A stretch of DNA of 39,861 bases, taken from assembly GCA_019746095.1 (NCBI GenBank), contig JAIESL010000068.1, positions 1 to 39,861 on the forward strand, given 5' to 3'. This document shows positions 28,694-36,982 of this stretch, piece after piece. Position 1 is the first letter of the stretch, and each line of letters starts with the position of its first letter. The notes below the pieces were generated by a model. It had not been told where the DNA came from. It saw only the letters and a program-made list of their open reading frames with translations, and made no database searches. Source of the stretch: Caulobacteraceae bacterium (GTDB lineage: Bacteria > Pseudomonadota > Alphaproteobacteria > Caulobacterales > Caulobacteraceae). A program made the translations under genes and the position numbers.

Positions 28694-29716
28694 ATGACTC
28701 GCGTGAATCGTCAGTGGGTCCTGCGTCAGCGGCCCAGGGGTCTGATCCAGCCCGGCGATCTGGAGCTGGTCGAGGCCCCGGTGCCGGCCCTCAAGGAATC
28801 CCAGGTCCTGGTCCGCACCGTCTATCTGTCGCTGGACCCGACCAACCGCACCTGGATGAACGACGCCGAGGGCTATCTGCCGCCGGTACCGATCGGCGGC
28901 GTCATGCGCGGCCTGACCCTGGGCGTGGTTGAGGAAAGTCGGTCCAGCCGGTTCCGGGCCGGGGATGTGGTCACGCCCATGTCCGGCGGCTGGGCGGACT
29001 ATGCCGTGGTCAATGAGATGGAGCTGCGGCAGGTCCATCGCGCGCCCGGCATGCCACTGACCGCAAATCTCAGCGTGCTCGGCATGACCGGCATGACCGC
29101 CTATTTCGGCGTCACCGACGTGCTCAGGGCCAAGGCCGGCGAGACGCTGGTGATCTCCGCCGCCGCCGGTGCGGTGGGCTCGATCGCCGGTCAGGTGGCG
29201 AAGGCGCGCGGCTGTCGCGTCATCGGCATTGCCGGCGGGGCCGACAAATGCCGCTGGCTGACCGGGGAACTCGGCTTCGACGCGGCCGTCGACTACAAGA
29301 ACGAGGATGTGGGCGCGGCGCTGGACCGTCTGGCCCCCGACGGGATCGATCTCAATTTCGAGAATGTCGGCGGCGATATCATGATCGCCGTGTTCAACCG
29401 GTTGAAGACCCATGGCCGGATGGCGGTCTGCGGCCTGATCTCGGCCTACAATGCGACGAAGGTGCCGCCGTCGCCCAATTTCGCCCGCATCATCACCCAC
29501 CGGCTCAACGTCCAGGGCTTCCTGGTGCTCGACTACGCCCACCGGGCCCGCGAGATGGTCGCCGAAATGGGCCCCTGGCTGCACAGTGGCGAGGTCAAGT
29601 GGAAGGTCCATGTCGACGATGGCCTGGAAGGCGCGCTGGACTCGCTGAACCGCTTGTTCACCGGCGATCACGACGGCAAGCTGCTGGTCAGGGTTTCGGA
29701 AGAGCCCGCAGGCTGA
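28694..29716 (+). CDS. Medium-chain NADP-dependent oxidoreductase (CurA/LTB4DH-like)
   Basis: Zinc-free medium-chain dehydrogenase/reductase of 340 residues, of the group that reduces the C=C bond of enals and enones. Seen: RQRPRGLIQPGDLELVE near the N-terminus, SLDPTNRTWMND, GGVMRGLTLGVVEESRSSRF, LGMTGMTAYFGV, the nucleotide-binding ISAAAGAVGSIAGQVAKARG, and DLNFENVGGD. The ATG at 28694 has GGAG six bases upstream; ATG 28688 in frame is an alternative. A MaoC-like gene follows after 13 bases, so the two probably share a transcript. Physiological substrate unknown. Confidence 0.92.
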   Translation: MTRVNRQWVLRQRPRGLIQPGDLELVEAPVPALKESQVLVRTVYLSLDPTNRTWMNDAEGYLPPVPIGGVMRGLTLGVVEESRSSRFRAGDVVTPMSGGWADYAVVNEMELRQVHRAPGMPLTANLSVLGMTGMTAYFGVTDVLRAKAGETLVISAAAGAVGSIAGQVAKARGCRVIGIAGGADKCRWLTGELGFDAAVDYKNEDVGAALDRLAPDGIDLNFENVGGDIMIAVFNRLKTHGRMAVCGLISAYNATKVPPSPNFARIITHRLNVQGFLVLDYAHRAREMVAEMGPWLHSGEVKWKVHVDDGLEGALDSLNRLFTGDHDGKLLVRVSEEPAG

Positions 29717-29729
29717 TGGGACCGACCGG

Positions 29730-30137
29730 ATGACCGAACCACTGCACGTCCATTTCGAGGATCTTGGCGTGGGCGAGGTCGTGCCGCTGGGAGCCTGTAT
29801 GGTCGACGCCGCCGCGCTGGATGTGTTCGTCGAGCGATTCCTGCCGGGCTGGGATGCGTCCTACGGCGCGCCGGACGCCATGGTCTATGCGCTGTGGAGC
29901 CGGCTGTTCTCTGACAAGGCCGCGGGCTGGGCCCAGTCCAAGGTGCTGGCGGTCGACGGCCTGCGCTACATGCGCAACCCGCCTGCGGGCGAGCTGATGC
30001 GTGGCCGGATGACGGTCATGGGCAAGGACCCGGTGGGCGATGAAAAGGGCATCGTCATCGCCCAGCACGACCTGCTCGACGAAGCGGGCCGTCTGGTCTT
30101 CTCCTGCCTGACGCGGGCGCTGCTGACCCGCCGCTGA
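29730..30137 (+). CDS. MaoC-like/hotdog-fold protein
   Basis: A 135-residue protein with a short hotdog-fold look: VHFEDLGVGEVVPLGACMVD near the N-terminus (MaoC-like FEDLxVGE), DAMVYALWSRLFSD in the middle, and a beta-rich end GRMTVMGKDPVGDEKGIVIA. MaoC-like proteins hydrate enoyl-CoA esters. The classic catalytic Asp/His pair is not obvious, so binding or thioesterase-like activity is possible. It is paired with an enone reductase gene, suggesting lipid or acyl-CoA metabolism. Confidence 0.68.
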   Translation: MTEPLHVHFEDLGVGEVVPLGACMVDAAALDVFVERFLPGWDASYGAPDAMVYALWSRLFSDKAAGWAQSKVLAVDGLRYMRNPPAGELMRGRMTVMGKDPVGDEKGIVIAQHDLLDEAGRLVFSCLTRALLTRR

Positions 30138-30184
30138 CTCGGCGGGCGTGGCGAGTGTGAGCCGAACACCCCTTCGCCAAGGAA

Positions 30185-30216
30185 AAACCCCGCACGGACG
30201 AACCGGACGGGGCTTT
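30185..30216. terminator. Bidirectional terminator between convergent genes
   Basis: AAACCCCG (30185-30192) pairs with CGGGGCTTT (30208-30216). It is preceded by AAAAA and followed by TTTCTGTTTT, so it can end both the MaoC-like gene (+) and the sapC gene (-). Confidence 0.75.
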
Positions 30217-30265
30217 CTGTTTTCAAACAGCTGTCTGTGACCGCTGACCGGCCACCAGCCACTTG

Positions 30266-31057
30266 TCAGGCGTTGCCGCCGGCCGGCTGGGCCGCGGCGG
30301 CCCGCTGGAAGGCCAGGGCGATCAGGCGGTCCCAGCCGAGCAGCGACACCAGGTGGGCATAGATCTGGCCCAGGGCGCCGTTGTCGCGGAGTTCCGCCAG
30401 CTTCTCGGCCGGCAGGGCCTTCAGCTTGTCTTCCGAGACGGCGTAATATTCAGCGATCTTCTGCGGCGCGGCGGCCGTGCCGTCCGGATTGCGCGGCGTG
30501 AACATGGCCTCGCGGGTGTCCAGCAGGTCCAGCTCGGTCAGCAGTTTGACGAAGGCGTCGGTACGCTGACGCTCCAGCTCGAAATTGTTGCAGAACTCCA
30601 TCGCCTGCTCGACGTAGGGCGAGGGCTTGCCGTCGACGAACATCGGGGTCGCGCCGCCTTCACGGATGAAGGGGGCGTCGCGATCGACGCACAGGATCAG
30701 CCGCTTCTGGGCATCGTCATTGGCGAAGACGAACGGATAGCGGCGCACATAGGCCGGAATATAGGCCTCGGCCCGGAACTCGCCGGTCTCACTCACGAAC
30801 AGGTTCTCGCCGCCGCGCAGGGCCATGACGGCGACCGGCATCCGGGCGTCGCCGATGAAGATCACCGGATAGGACAGGGCGGCCGGGGCGAACTCGGTCA
30901 CCGTCAGCGGCACCAGATTGGTCTGTGCGACGAAACCATAGGGCTTTTCAACGGGATCGACCCCGAGGGTTCCGTGGACCTCGACCGACAGCGGCTCGGG
31001 CTTGCCGTAAAACAGGACGTTGCCGGACAGGGCGGCGGAGGAGGTGGTGTCGGTCAT
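30266..31057 (-). CDS. SapC-family protein
   Basis: This 263-residue soluble protein carries the SapC signatures (PF07277): FYGKPEPLSVEVHG, FVAQTNLVPLTVTEFAPAAL, YPVIFIGD, EAYIPAYVRRYPFVFAND, LILCVDRDAPFI and MEFCNNFELERQRTDAFVKL. No signal peptide is seen. SapC was named from an S-layer-linked gene of Campylobacter; in alphaproteobacteria it is often near TonB receptors, as here (the receptor gene lies 86 bases upstream on the same strand). Its biochemical role is unknown. Confidence 0.9.
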   Translation of the reverse strand: MTDTTSSAALSGNVLFYGKPEPLSVEVHGTLGVDPVEKPYGFVAQTNLVPLTVTEFAPAALSYPVIFIGDARMPVAVMALRGGENLFVSETGEFRAEAYIPAYVRRYPFVFANDDAQKRLILCVDRDAPFIREGGATPMFVDGKPSPYVEQAMEFCNNFELERQRTDAFVKLLTELDLLDTREAMFTPRNPDGTAAAPQKIAEYYAVSEDKLKALPAEKLAELRDNGALGQIYAHLVSLLGWDRLIALAFQRAAAAQPAGGNA

Positions 31058-31143
31058 GGACGCGAAACGGCTCTGGTGAGTGAAAGGAGCGGCGTGTCTA
31101 GCGCAGACCGGTCAGGGCGGCAAACCGGCTCGCCTCGCAGGGT

Positions 31144-33186
31144 TCAGAACCGGTAGGTCGCCCCCACCCGCAGGTTCCGCCCCGGTTGCGGTGCGATGTC
31201 CTTCTGGAAGCTGGCATGTTCGCGCGCCTCAGCGTCGGTCAGGTTTGCGACCTCGGCGAAGAGAATGACGTTGCGGTCTGTGAACGGCCGCATCGCGCCC
31301 CTCAGATTGACGAGAGTGTAGCTGTCCGTCGGCAGTTCAAACGCGGCCGTGCGGTCCTGTTCGGAGACATGGCGGACTTCCAGTCCGACGTCGAACAGGC
31401 GCGAGGTCCAGTCGAGGCCTGCCGTAACGGACCACGGCGGGATCCGCGCCGCCGGCCCGAGATCGGTCGATGCGCGCACCAGGTCAGCCGCGCCGGACAG
31501 GATCACGGCCTTGTCGCCGTCTTCCCAGAGCCGATAGTCGGCCTCGGCCTCGAAGCCGCGGAACGTCGCCCCGGTCTGGACATAGGTGAAGATGGGCAGG
31601 TCGGAAGCGGCATCATCCAGCCCTGTGGGCCTCAGGTCGATGAAGCCGTCATAGTCGGCATGATAGGCATGAAGGTCGAATTCGAACGGGCCGGAAGCGA
31701 AATGCACGGTCGCCTCGATCGAGGTGGCGACCTCGCTGTCCAGATCGACATTGCCGACCTCGAAGGCCCCGGTGGCGACGTGTGCACCCTCGGCGAACAG
31801 TTCGACCTCGCTCGGTGCCCGCTCGTTGCGCGCCAGGCTCAGACCGAGGAACAGCGCTGCCGACGGCCGCAGGAACACACCCGCCGAGGCCGAGACATTG
31901 GAGAAGTCGCGCTTACCCGCCAGGCTGTCGAGCGACCGGTTGTCCAGTCGCAGGCCGCCCTCGAAACCGAGGCTGCCGCGGTCGAACCGCTGCACCGTAT
32001 ACACGCCCTGTTCGGTGATTTCGGTCAGCGGCACATAGGCCTCGTCGCCGACCGCATCGAAGGTCCGGTCGAGCAGCTGCAGGCCGACCGCGCCCTGCCA
32101 GCCGTTCTGCTCGCGCTGGATCAATTCGAACCGGCCTTCATAGCCGTCCGAGAAGAACCGGGTGCCGATCTCATCGCCTTCGAACTCGGTATGGGAATAG
32201 TCCGCCCAGCCGGCCGACAGGCGGGCGAGGCTGAACGGCCCGGCGTCAAACCTCAGTTCGCCGCGCAGGTCATACCGGGTCTGCTCGAGGCCGATGGAGA
32301 CGCTTTCCTCTCCGTGGCCGGGATCCAGAGGGTCAGGCTCATGCGCGTGTCCAGGCACCCCGTAGGTGGTCTCGACGTGTTTGACGGAGGCACCCAGATA
32401 GCCGCGGGATCCGATCCAGCTGACGCCTGCGCCATACTGGTCCAGTTCCACGAATGTGTTCTCGACGGTGCGCTCGTCGCCGGCGGTCTCGCCCTCTTCA
32501 TCCAGCAGGCGCTGCGATTCCGGGTAGACGGGGACGTCAATGTCGGAGGCGGAACGGGTGAAGACGTCCGCCGTGATCACCAGGGGGCCGGCATTGGACT
32601 TCAGCCGCGCCCCGAAGCTGCTCCCGTCATCGACGGTCGAGGCCTGGGCGCTGACATGGCCTTCCAGCCCGCCTTCAGCCGGCTCGGTCGGAATGCGGTC
32701 ATCGATGATGTTGACCACCCCGCCGATGGCCGAGCCGCCGAAGGTCAGGGTCGAGGGACCGCGAACGATCTCGATCCGGCGCGCCTCGGCCGGGTCCACC
32801 GCCACCTGGTGGTCGGGCGAGACCGAGCTGGCATCGATCAGGCCCAGGCCATTGGTCAGAACCTGCACCCGGGGCCCGGACAGGCCGCGGATCACCGGGC
32901 GGCTGGCCCCAGGGGCGAAATTGGTGCTGCGGACACCCGGCAGGCCGTTGACGAGATCCCCCAGGGTCGAGGCGGGGGCGACGGCCAGGTCTTCCTCATC
33001 CAGCACCTCGACGGCGAGCAGGCTGGCCCGGTCGGTCACACCGAACGGTGCGCCGGTGACGATGATGTCGTCCAGTTCGGTCGGACGCGGCGCGTCCTGG
33101 GCGGCGGCGGCCCCGGCGAGTGCGGCCCAGCCCACGGCGGTGAGAAGGGCGGCGCGGGAAACAACGACGAGGCTCATGGCAGACAT
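31144..33186 (-). CDS. TonB-dependent outer-membrane receptor, probably zinc uptake (ZnuD-like)
   Basis: 680 residues with a signal peptide (1-30), TonB-box-like DDIIVTGAP (39-47), a plug domain (to about 165; LVNGLPGVRSTNF, PVIRGLSGPRVQVL, VRGPSTLTFGGSAIGGVVNI) and a 22-strand barrel ending in aromatic TYRF. An extracellular loop near 278-292 (PGHAHEPDPLDPGHGEE) has three His and several acidic residues, as in zinc receptors. The gene is divergent from a Zur-type repressor, with a 23-bp dyad starting 19 bases upstream of its start. Zinc uptake is thus inferred from context; family membership is certain. Confidence 0.9.
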   Translation of the reverse strand: MSAMSLVVVSRAALLTAVGWAALAGAAAAQDAPRPTELDDIIVTGAPFGVTDRASLLAVEVLDEEDLAVAPASTLGDLVNGLPGVRSTNFAPGASRPVIRGLSGPRVQVLTNGLGLIDASSVSPDHQVAVDPAEARRIEIVRGPSTLTFGGSAIGGVVNIIDDRIPTEPAEGGLEGHVSAQASTVDDGSSFGARLKSNAGPLVITADVFTRSASDIDVPVYPESQRLLDEEGETAGDERTVENTFVELDQYGAGVSWIGSRGYLGASVKHVETTYGVPGHAHEPDPLDPGHGEESVSIGLEQTRYDLRGELRFDAGPFSLARLSAGWADYSHTEFEGDEIGTRFFSDGYEGRFELIQREQNGWQGAVGLQLLDRTFDAVGDEAYVPLTEITEQGVYTVQRFDRGSLGFEGGLRLDNRSLDSLAGKRDFSNVSASAGVFLRPSAALFLGLSLARNERAPSEVELFAEGAHVATGAFEVGNVDLDSEVATSIEATVHFASGPFEFDLHAYHADYDGFIDLRPTGLDDAASDLPIFTYVQTGATFRGFEAEADYRLWEDGDKAVILSGAADLVRASTDLGPAARIPPWSVTAGLDWTSRLFDVGLEVRHVSEQDRTAAFELPTDSYTLVNLRGAMRPFTDRNVILFAEVANLTDAEAREHASFQKDIAPQPGRNLRVGATYRF

Positions 33187-33204
33187 CCGGATACTGGCAG
33201 GATG

Positions 33205-33227
33205 GTGGTGTTATGAGATAACATCAC
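33205..33227. promoter_or_regulatory. Probable Zur operator between the TonB receptor and zur
   Basis: GTGGTGTTAT-GAG-ATAACATCAC has 10-base arms with one mismatch. The TGTTAT...ATAACA core matches alphaproteobacterial Zur boxes. It sits 19 bases upstream of the receptor start and 55 bases upstream of the regulator start, suited to control of both. Confidence 0.8.
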
Positions 33228-33282
33228 GTCTCGTCAAGTCCCGTCTGTTGCGAGATCGCGGCTGAACGCCTAGCTCAGGACC

Positions 33283-33765
33283 ATGAGCGAAACCTGTGGC
33301 CACCATCATTCTGACCCGCCCCCGGGCGCCGCCGATGTCGCCCTGGCCATCGAGGCGGCCGAGCGGCGACTGACGGCCGAGGGCGAGCGGATGACGCCGC
33401 CGCGGCTGCGGGTGCTGGAACTGCTGCTGGCCGCGGGCGAGCCGGTCAAGGCCTATGACCTCATTGCCCGCTTCGGCGATGACGGCCAGCCGGCCAAGCC
33501 GCCGACCGTCTATCGCGCCCTCGAGTTCCTGGAGCGCAAGGGCCTGGCCCACCGCATCGCCTCCATCAGCGCCTATGTCGCCTGCACGTCCGGCGCGGCC
33601 GATCACGCAGCGGCCTTCCTGATCTGCGACTGCTGCGGCGCGACATCGGAGGTGTCCGCGCCCGTCGCCGGCGATCTGGGCCGGGCCGCCGAGGCCGCGG
33701 GCTATGTCATCGCCCGCACCACGATCGAGGCCCACGGCCGCTGCCCGGCCTGCCGCCCGGCCTGA
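33283..33765 (+). CDS. zur: Fur-family zinc uptake regulator (Zur-type)
   Basis: 160-residue Fur-family repressor. The N-terminus has CGHHH, then the winged helix (about 28-95: MTPPRLRVLELLLAAGEPVK and PPTVYRALEFLERKGLAHRI). The C-terminal part has the structural zinc cysteines CDCCG (115-118) and CPAC (154-157). The Zur assignment rather than Fur rests on the cysteine pattern, the histidine-bearing TonB receptor divergent from it and the dyad in between. With zinc bound it should repress receptor transcription. Confidence 0.88.
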   Translation: MSETCGHHHSDPPPGAADVALAIEAAERRLTAEGERMTPPRLRVLELLLAAGEPVKAYDLIARFGDDGQPAKPPTVYRALEFLERKGLAHRIASISAYVACTSGAADHAAAFLICDCCGATSEVSAPVAGDLGRAAEAAGYVIARTTIEAHGRCPACRPA

Positions 33766-33820
33766 GATCTTCCGCAGAGTGAACTGGCGCGCGACGCGCG
33801 GGCCGCCTATCTGCCCGCCT

Positions 33821-34711
33821 ATGGACGCGTTCCGCCTCTCCCCGCCCCGTCGCCTGAGCCTGCCGGTCTCGAACCGCGGGGGCGAGGGCCGGATGAGCGT
33901 GCTCGACTTCGGCGATCCGAAGCGGCCGGTCGACCTGGTCTTCGTCCATGCCAACGGCTTCAACGCCATGACCTACCGGACCCTGCTGGCACCCCTGTCA
34001 GGCTCCCTGAGGATCTGGGCCCCGGATCTGCGCGGCCATGGCAGCGGCTCGCTTCCGGCCGAGCCGCAGGGCCGGCGCAACTGGCATGACCACCGGGACG
34101 ACCTGGTCGCCCTGCTGGATACGCTCGACGGACCGCCGGTCATCCTGGCCGGTCACTCCATGGGCGGCACCTCGGCCCTGCTGGCGGCGGCGGAACGCCC
34201 GGACCGGGTCGGCGGCCTGGTGCTGTTCGACCCGGTGATCTGGAGCCGCTGGGTCGTGGCGGCCTTCCATCTGCCGCTGCTGGACCGGCTGGCGTCACGG
34301 ATCCCCCTGGTCCGCGGTGCCCTGCGCCGCCGCAAGGTCTTCGACAGCCGGGAGCAGGCCATGGCCGCCTATCTCGGCCGGGGCGCCTTCCGTGGCTGGC
34401 CCGAGATGATGCTGGCCGACTATCTCTCCGACGGCCTGGTCGAGACGCCCGAGGGCTTCACCCTGGCCTGCGACCCTGCCTGGGAAGCCTCCAACTACGC
34501 CGCCCAGAGCCACGATCCCTGGCGCGCACTGAAACAACTGGATTGCCCGGTGACGGTGCTGAAGGCCGAATCCCCGTCCCCCTGCCGCCTGCCGGAGAAC
34601 CCGCGCGGCCTGCCGCATGTCACCGTCGGGACCGTGCCCGGCGGCACCCATTTTTTCCCCATGCTCCAGGCCGACGTCGCCCGCGACGCCCTGTTCGAGG
34701 CGGCGGTCTAG
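33821..34711 (+). CDS. Alpha/beta hydrolase
   Basis: A 296-residue serine hydrolase starting at ATG 33821; a longer frame from 33704 overlaps zur and is rejected. Seen: oxyanion-side VFVHANGFNAMTYRTLLAPL, IWAPDLRGHG, nucleophile elbow GHSMGG, LFDPVIWSRW, and the catalytic His in PGGTHFF near the C-terminus. No signal peptide. It lies 55 bases after zur and 83 bases before mmsA. The substrate is unknown; esterase or lipase-like action is typical of the fold. Confidence 0.88.
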   Translation: MDAFRLSPPRRLSLPVSNRGGEGRMSVLDFGDPKRPVDLVFVHANGFNAMTYRTLLAPLSGSLRIWAPDLRGHGSGSLPAEPQGRRNWHDHRDDLVALLDTLDGPPVILAGHSMGGTSALLAAAERPDRVGGLVLFDPVIWSRWVVAAFHLPLLDRLASRIPLVRGALRRRKVFDSREQAMAAYLGRGAFRGWPEMMLADYLSDGLVETPEGFTLACDPAWEASNYAAQSHDPWRALKQLDCPVTVLKAESPSPCRLPENPRGLPHVTVGTVPGGTHFFPMLQADVARDALFEAAV

Positions 34712-34794
34712 ACCGGCTGGCGCCTCGGCGAGTGAGGGGCTAAACCGCTGCCCATCCGCCCCGACTGTTTCGTTTTCCAGGACCGTTTCCGATC

Positions 34795-36297
34795 ATGCGC
34801 GACATCCACCACTTCATCGACGGTGCCAGCGTCACCGGCGCTTCGGGCCGCTTCTCGGATGTGTTCAATCCCAATACCGGCGAGGTCCAGGCCCGGGTGC
34901 AACTGGCCTCGGTCGCCGAGATGGACCGCGCCGTCCAGGCCGCCCAGGCCGCCTTCGAAGGCTGGTCCTCGACCAATCCCCAGCGTCGCGCGCGGGTGAT
35001 GTTCGAGTTCAAACGCCTCGTCGAGGCCAATATGGATCCGCTGGCCGAAATGCTGTCGGCCGAACACGGCAAGGTCATCGCCGACTCGAAAGGCGACATC
35101 CAGCGCGGTCTGGAAGTGATTGAATTCGCCTGCGGCATCCCCCATGCGCTGAAGGGCGAATACACCTGGGGTGCCGGTCCCGGCATCGACGTCTATTCGA
35201 TGCGCCAGCCGCTGGGCGTGGTCTCGGGCATCACCCCGTTCAACTTCCCGGCCATGATCCCGATGTGGATGTTCGGCGTCGCCATCGCCGTCGGCAACAC
35301 CTTCATCCTCAAGCCCAGCGAGCGTGACCCGTCGGTGCCGGTCCGTCTGGCCGAGCTGATGATGGAGGCCGGAGCGCCCGCCGGCGTGCTCAACGTCGTC
35401 CACGGCGACAAGGTCGCGGTCGACGCCATCCTGACCCATCCGCTGATCCATGCCGTCAGCTTCGTCGGTTCGTCCGACATCGCCAACTATGTCTACCAGA
35501 CCGGCGCGACCCATGGGAAACGCGTCCAGGCCATGGGCGGGGCCAAGAACCACGGCATCGTCCTGCCCGACGCCGACATGGACCAGGTCATCAAGGACCT
35601 GTCCGGCGCGGCCTATGGCTCGGCCGGCGAACGCTGCATGGCCCTGCCGGTCGTCGTGCCGGTCGGCAAGAAGACCGCCGACGAACTGCGCGAGCGGATG
35701 GTCGCTGAAATCCCGACCATGCGGGTCGGCGTCTCGACCGACGCCGGGGCCCACTACGGCCCCGTCGTCACGGCCCAGCACAAGGCCCGGGTCGAGGGCT
35801 GGATCGAGACCGGGGTGCGCGAGGGTGCCGAACTGGTCGTCGACGGTCGCGGCTTCAGCCTGCAGGGGCACGAGAAGGGCTATTTCATCGGCCCGTCGCT
35901 GTTCGACCACGTCACGCCCGAGATGGAGTCCTACAAGGAAGAGATCTTCGGCCCGGTGCTGCAGATCGTCCGCGCCGCCAGCTTCGAGGAGGCCCTGTCG
36001 CTGCCGTCGAAACACCAGTACGGCAACGGCGTCGCCATCTTCACCCAGAACGGCCGCGCGGCCCGCGACTTCGCCGCCCGCGTCAATGTCGGCATGGTCG
36101 GGATCAACGTCCCCATCCCGGTGCCGGTCGCCTATCACACCTTCGGCGGCTGGAAGCGCTCGGCCTTCGGCGACACCAACCAGCACGGCATGGAAGGCGT
36201 GAAATTCTGGACCAAGGTCAAGACGGTCACCGCCCGCTGGCCCGACAGCGATCTCGAGCATGCGGACAGCTCTTTCGTGATCCCCACGATGGGCTAG
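34795..36297 (+). CDS. mmsA: CoA-acylating methylmalonate-semialdehyde dehydrogenase
   Basis: Converts methylmalonate semialdehyde plus CoA and NAD to propionyl-CoA in valine (and thymine) breakdown. 500 residues, full length. Signatures: HFIDGASVTG, FNPNTGEVQARV, MRQPLGVVSGITPFNFPAMI, ILKPSERDPSVPVRLAELM, and the catalytic cysteine in AAYGSAGERCMALPV. Unlike in many genomes, mmsB and acyl-CoA dehydrogenase genes are not adjacent. The preceding alpha/beta hydrolase may or may not be linked. Confidence 0.96.
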   Translation: MRDIHHFIDGASVTGASGRFSDVFNPNTGEVQARVQLASVAEMDRAVQAAQAAFEGWSSTNPQRRARVMFEFKRLVEANMDPLAEMLSAEHGKVIADSKGDIQRGLEVIEFACGIPHALKGEYTWGAGPGIDVYSMRQPLGVVSGITPFNFPAMIPMWMFGVAIAVGNTFILKPSERDPSVPVRLAELMMEAGAPAGVLNVVHGDKVAVDAILTHPLIHAVSFVGSSDIANYVYQTGATHGKRVQAMGGAKNHGIVLPDADMDQVIKDLSGAAYGSAGERCMALPVVVPVGKKTADELRERMVAEIPTMRVGVSTDAGAHYGPVVTAQHKARVEGWIETGVREGAELVVDGRGFSLQGHEKGYFIGPSLFDHVTPEMESYKEEIFGPVLQIVRAASFEEALSLPSKHQYGNGVAIFTQNGRAARDFAARVNVGMVGINVPIPVPVAYHTFGGWKRSAFGDTNQHGMEGVKFWTKVKTVTARWPDSDLEHADSSFVIPTMG

Positions 36298-36303
36298 GGT
36301 CGT

Positions 36304-36323
36304 CGGCGTAACGGGGTACGCCG
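36304..36323 (+). promoter_or_regulatory. Perfect hairpin abutting the start of the next gene
   Basis: CGGCGTA (36304-36310) and TACGCCG (36317-36323) pair with the loop ACGGGG, directly against the ATG at 36324. The only purine-rich ribosome-site candidate, GGGG, is in the loop. It may mask translation or end the mmsA message. Confidence 0.4.
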
Positions 36324-36896
36324 ATGGACATGTTCGAATATGTGATGGTGCTGGCGTCGATCATCGTCGGCCTGGCGCTTACACACCTGCTCCAGGGTAT
36401 GGTCGACGTCGTTCAGCGACCCCGACGGCTGAAGCTCGCCTCCATCCATCTGGTGTGGGTGCTCTACACCTTGGTCACCATCGCCTTCTGGTGGTGGTGG
36501 CAGTTCAAACTCCAGGAGCTGACGCAGGTCTGGACCTTTCAGGCCTATCTGTTCGTCCTGTTCTTCGCCGGACTGCTGTATTTCATCTCAACGCTGCTGT
36601 TTCCCAAACTGCTCGACCCCGACCTTGATCTCGACGCCTTCTTCTATGACCGCCGGGGCTGGTTTTTCGGGGCCACCGCTCTGTATTTCGTGGTCGATCT
36701 TGCCGACAGCCGGATGAAGGGGGCCGAACATTTCGCCAGCCTCGGCCTCGAATATGTCATCGCGACCGTCGTTCAGATCGTGCTTTGCCTTGTCGCGATG
36801 AGAACGCGCAACGCGGTATTCCACTGGCTTTTTGGCCTCGCCGCGCTGATTTCCCAAGTCGAATGGGCCATTCGGCATTATGGCACCATGGGATGA
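36324..36896 (+). CDS. Polytopic membrane protein of unknown function
   Basis: 190 residues, mostly hydrophobic, with about six membrane segments: FEYVMVLASIIVGLALTHLL, SIHLVWVLYTLVTIAFWWWW, AYLFVLFFAGLLYFISTLLF, WFFGATALYFVVDLAD, LEYVIATVVQIVLCLVAM, and AVFHWLFGLAALISQVEW. The first segment carries a GLALTHLL motif seen in several uncharacterised alphaproteobacterial membrane proteins. No conserved catalytic motif is seen. A less GC-biased codon use than its neighbours (many TTT, TTC, ATT) hints at lower expression or later arrival. Function unknown. Confidence 0.75.
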   Translation: MDMFEYVMVLASIIVGLALTHLLQGMVDVVQRPRRLKLASIHLVWVLYTLVTIAFWWWWQFKLQELTQVWTFQAYLFVLFFAGLLYFISTLLFPKLLDPDLDLDAFFYDRRGWFFGATALYFVVDLADSRMKGAEHFASLGLEYVIATVVQIVLCLVAMRTRNAVFHWLFGLAALISQVEWAIRHYGTMG

Positions 36897-36908
36897 CGGC
36901 TCGCCTCT

Positions 36909-36932
36909 CAGGCGTGTCCGACACGCCTGTTT
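36909..36932 (+). terminator. Intrinsic-type terminator after the membrane protein gene
   Basis: A perfect 9-bp stem, CAGGCGTGT-CCG-ACACGCCTG, is followed by TTT, 13 bases after the stop codon. Confidence 0.75.
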
Positions 36933-36982
36933 GGTGCTAGGCGTTAACCTCCGCGAACCGTGAAGCTGGAGCGCCTTCCCCC

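Noticed and set aside
27421..28695. Minus-strand frame of 424 codons opposite phyR and the small-RNA unit
   Set aside because: Opposes phyR and crosses several promoters and a terminator; no domain recognised.
31186..33216. Plus-strand frame of 676 codons opposite the TonB receptor
   Set aside because: Shadow frame; the receptor has all family motifs.
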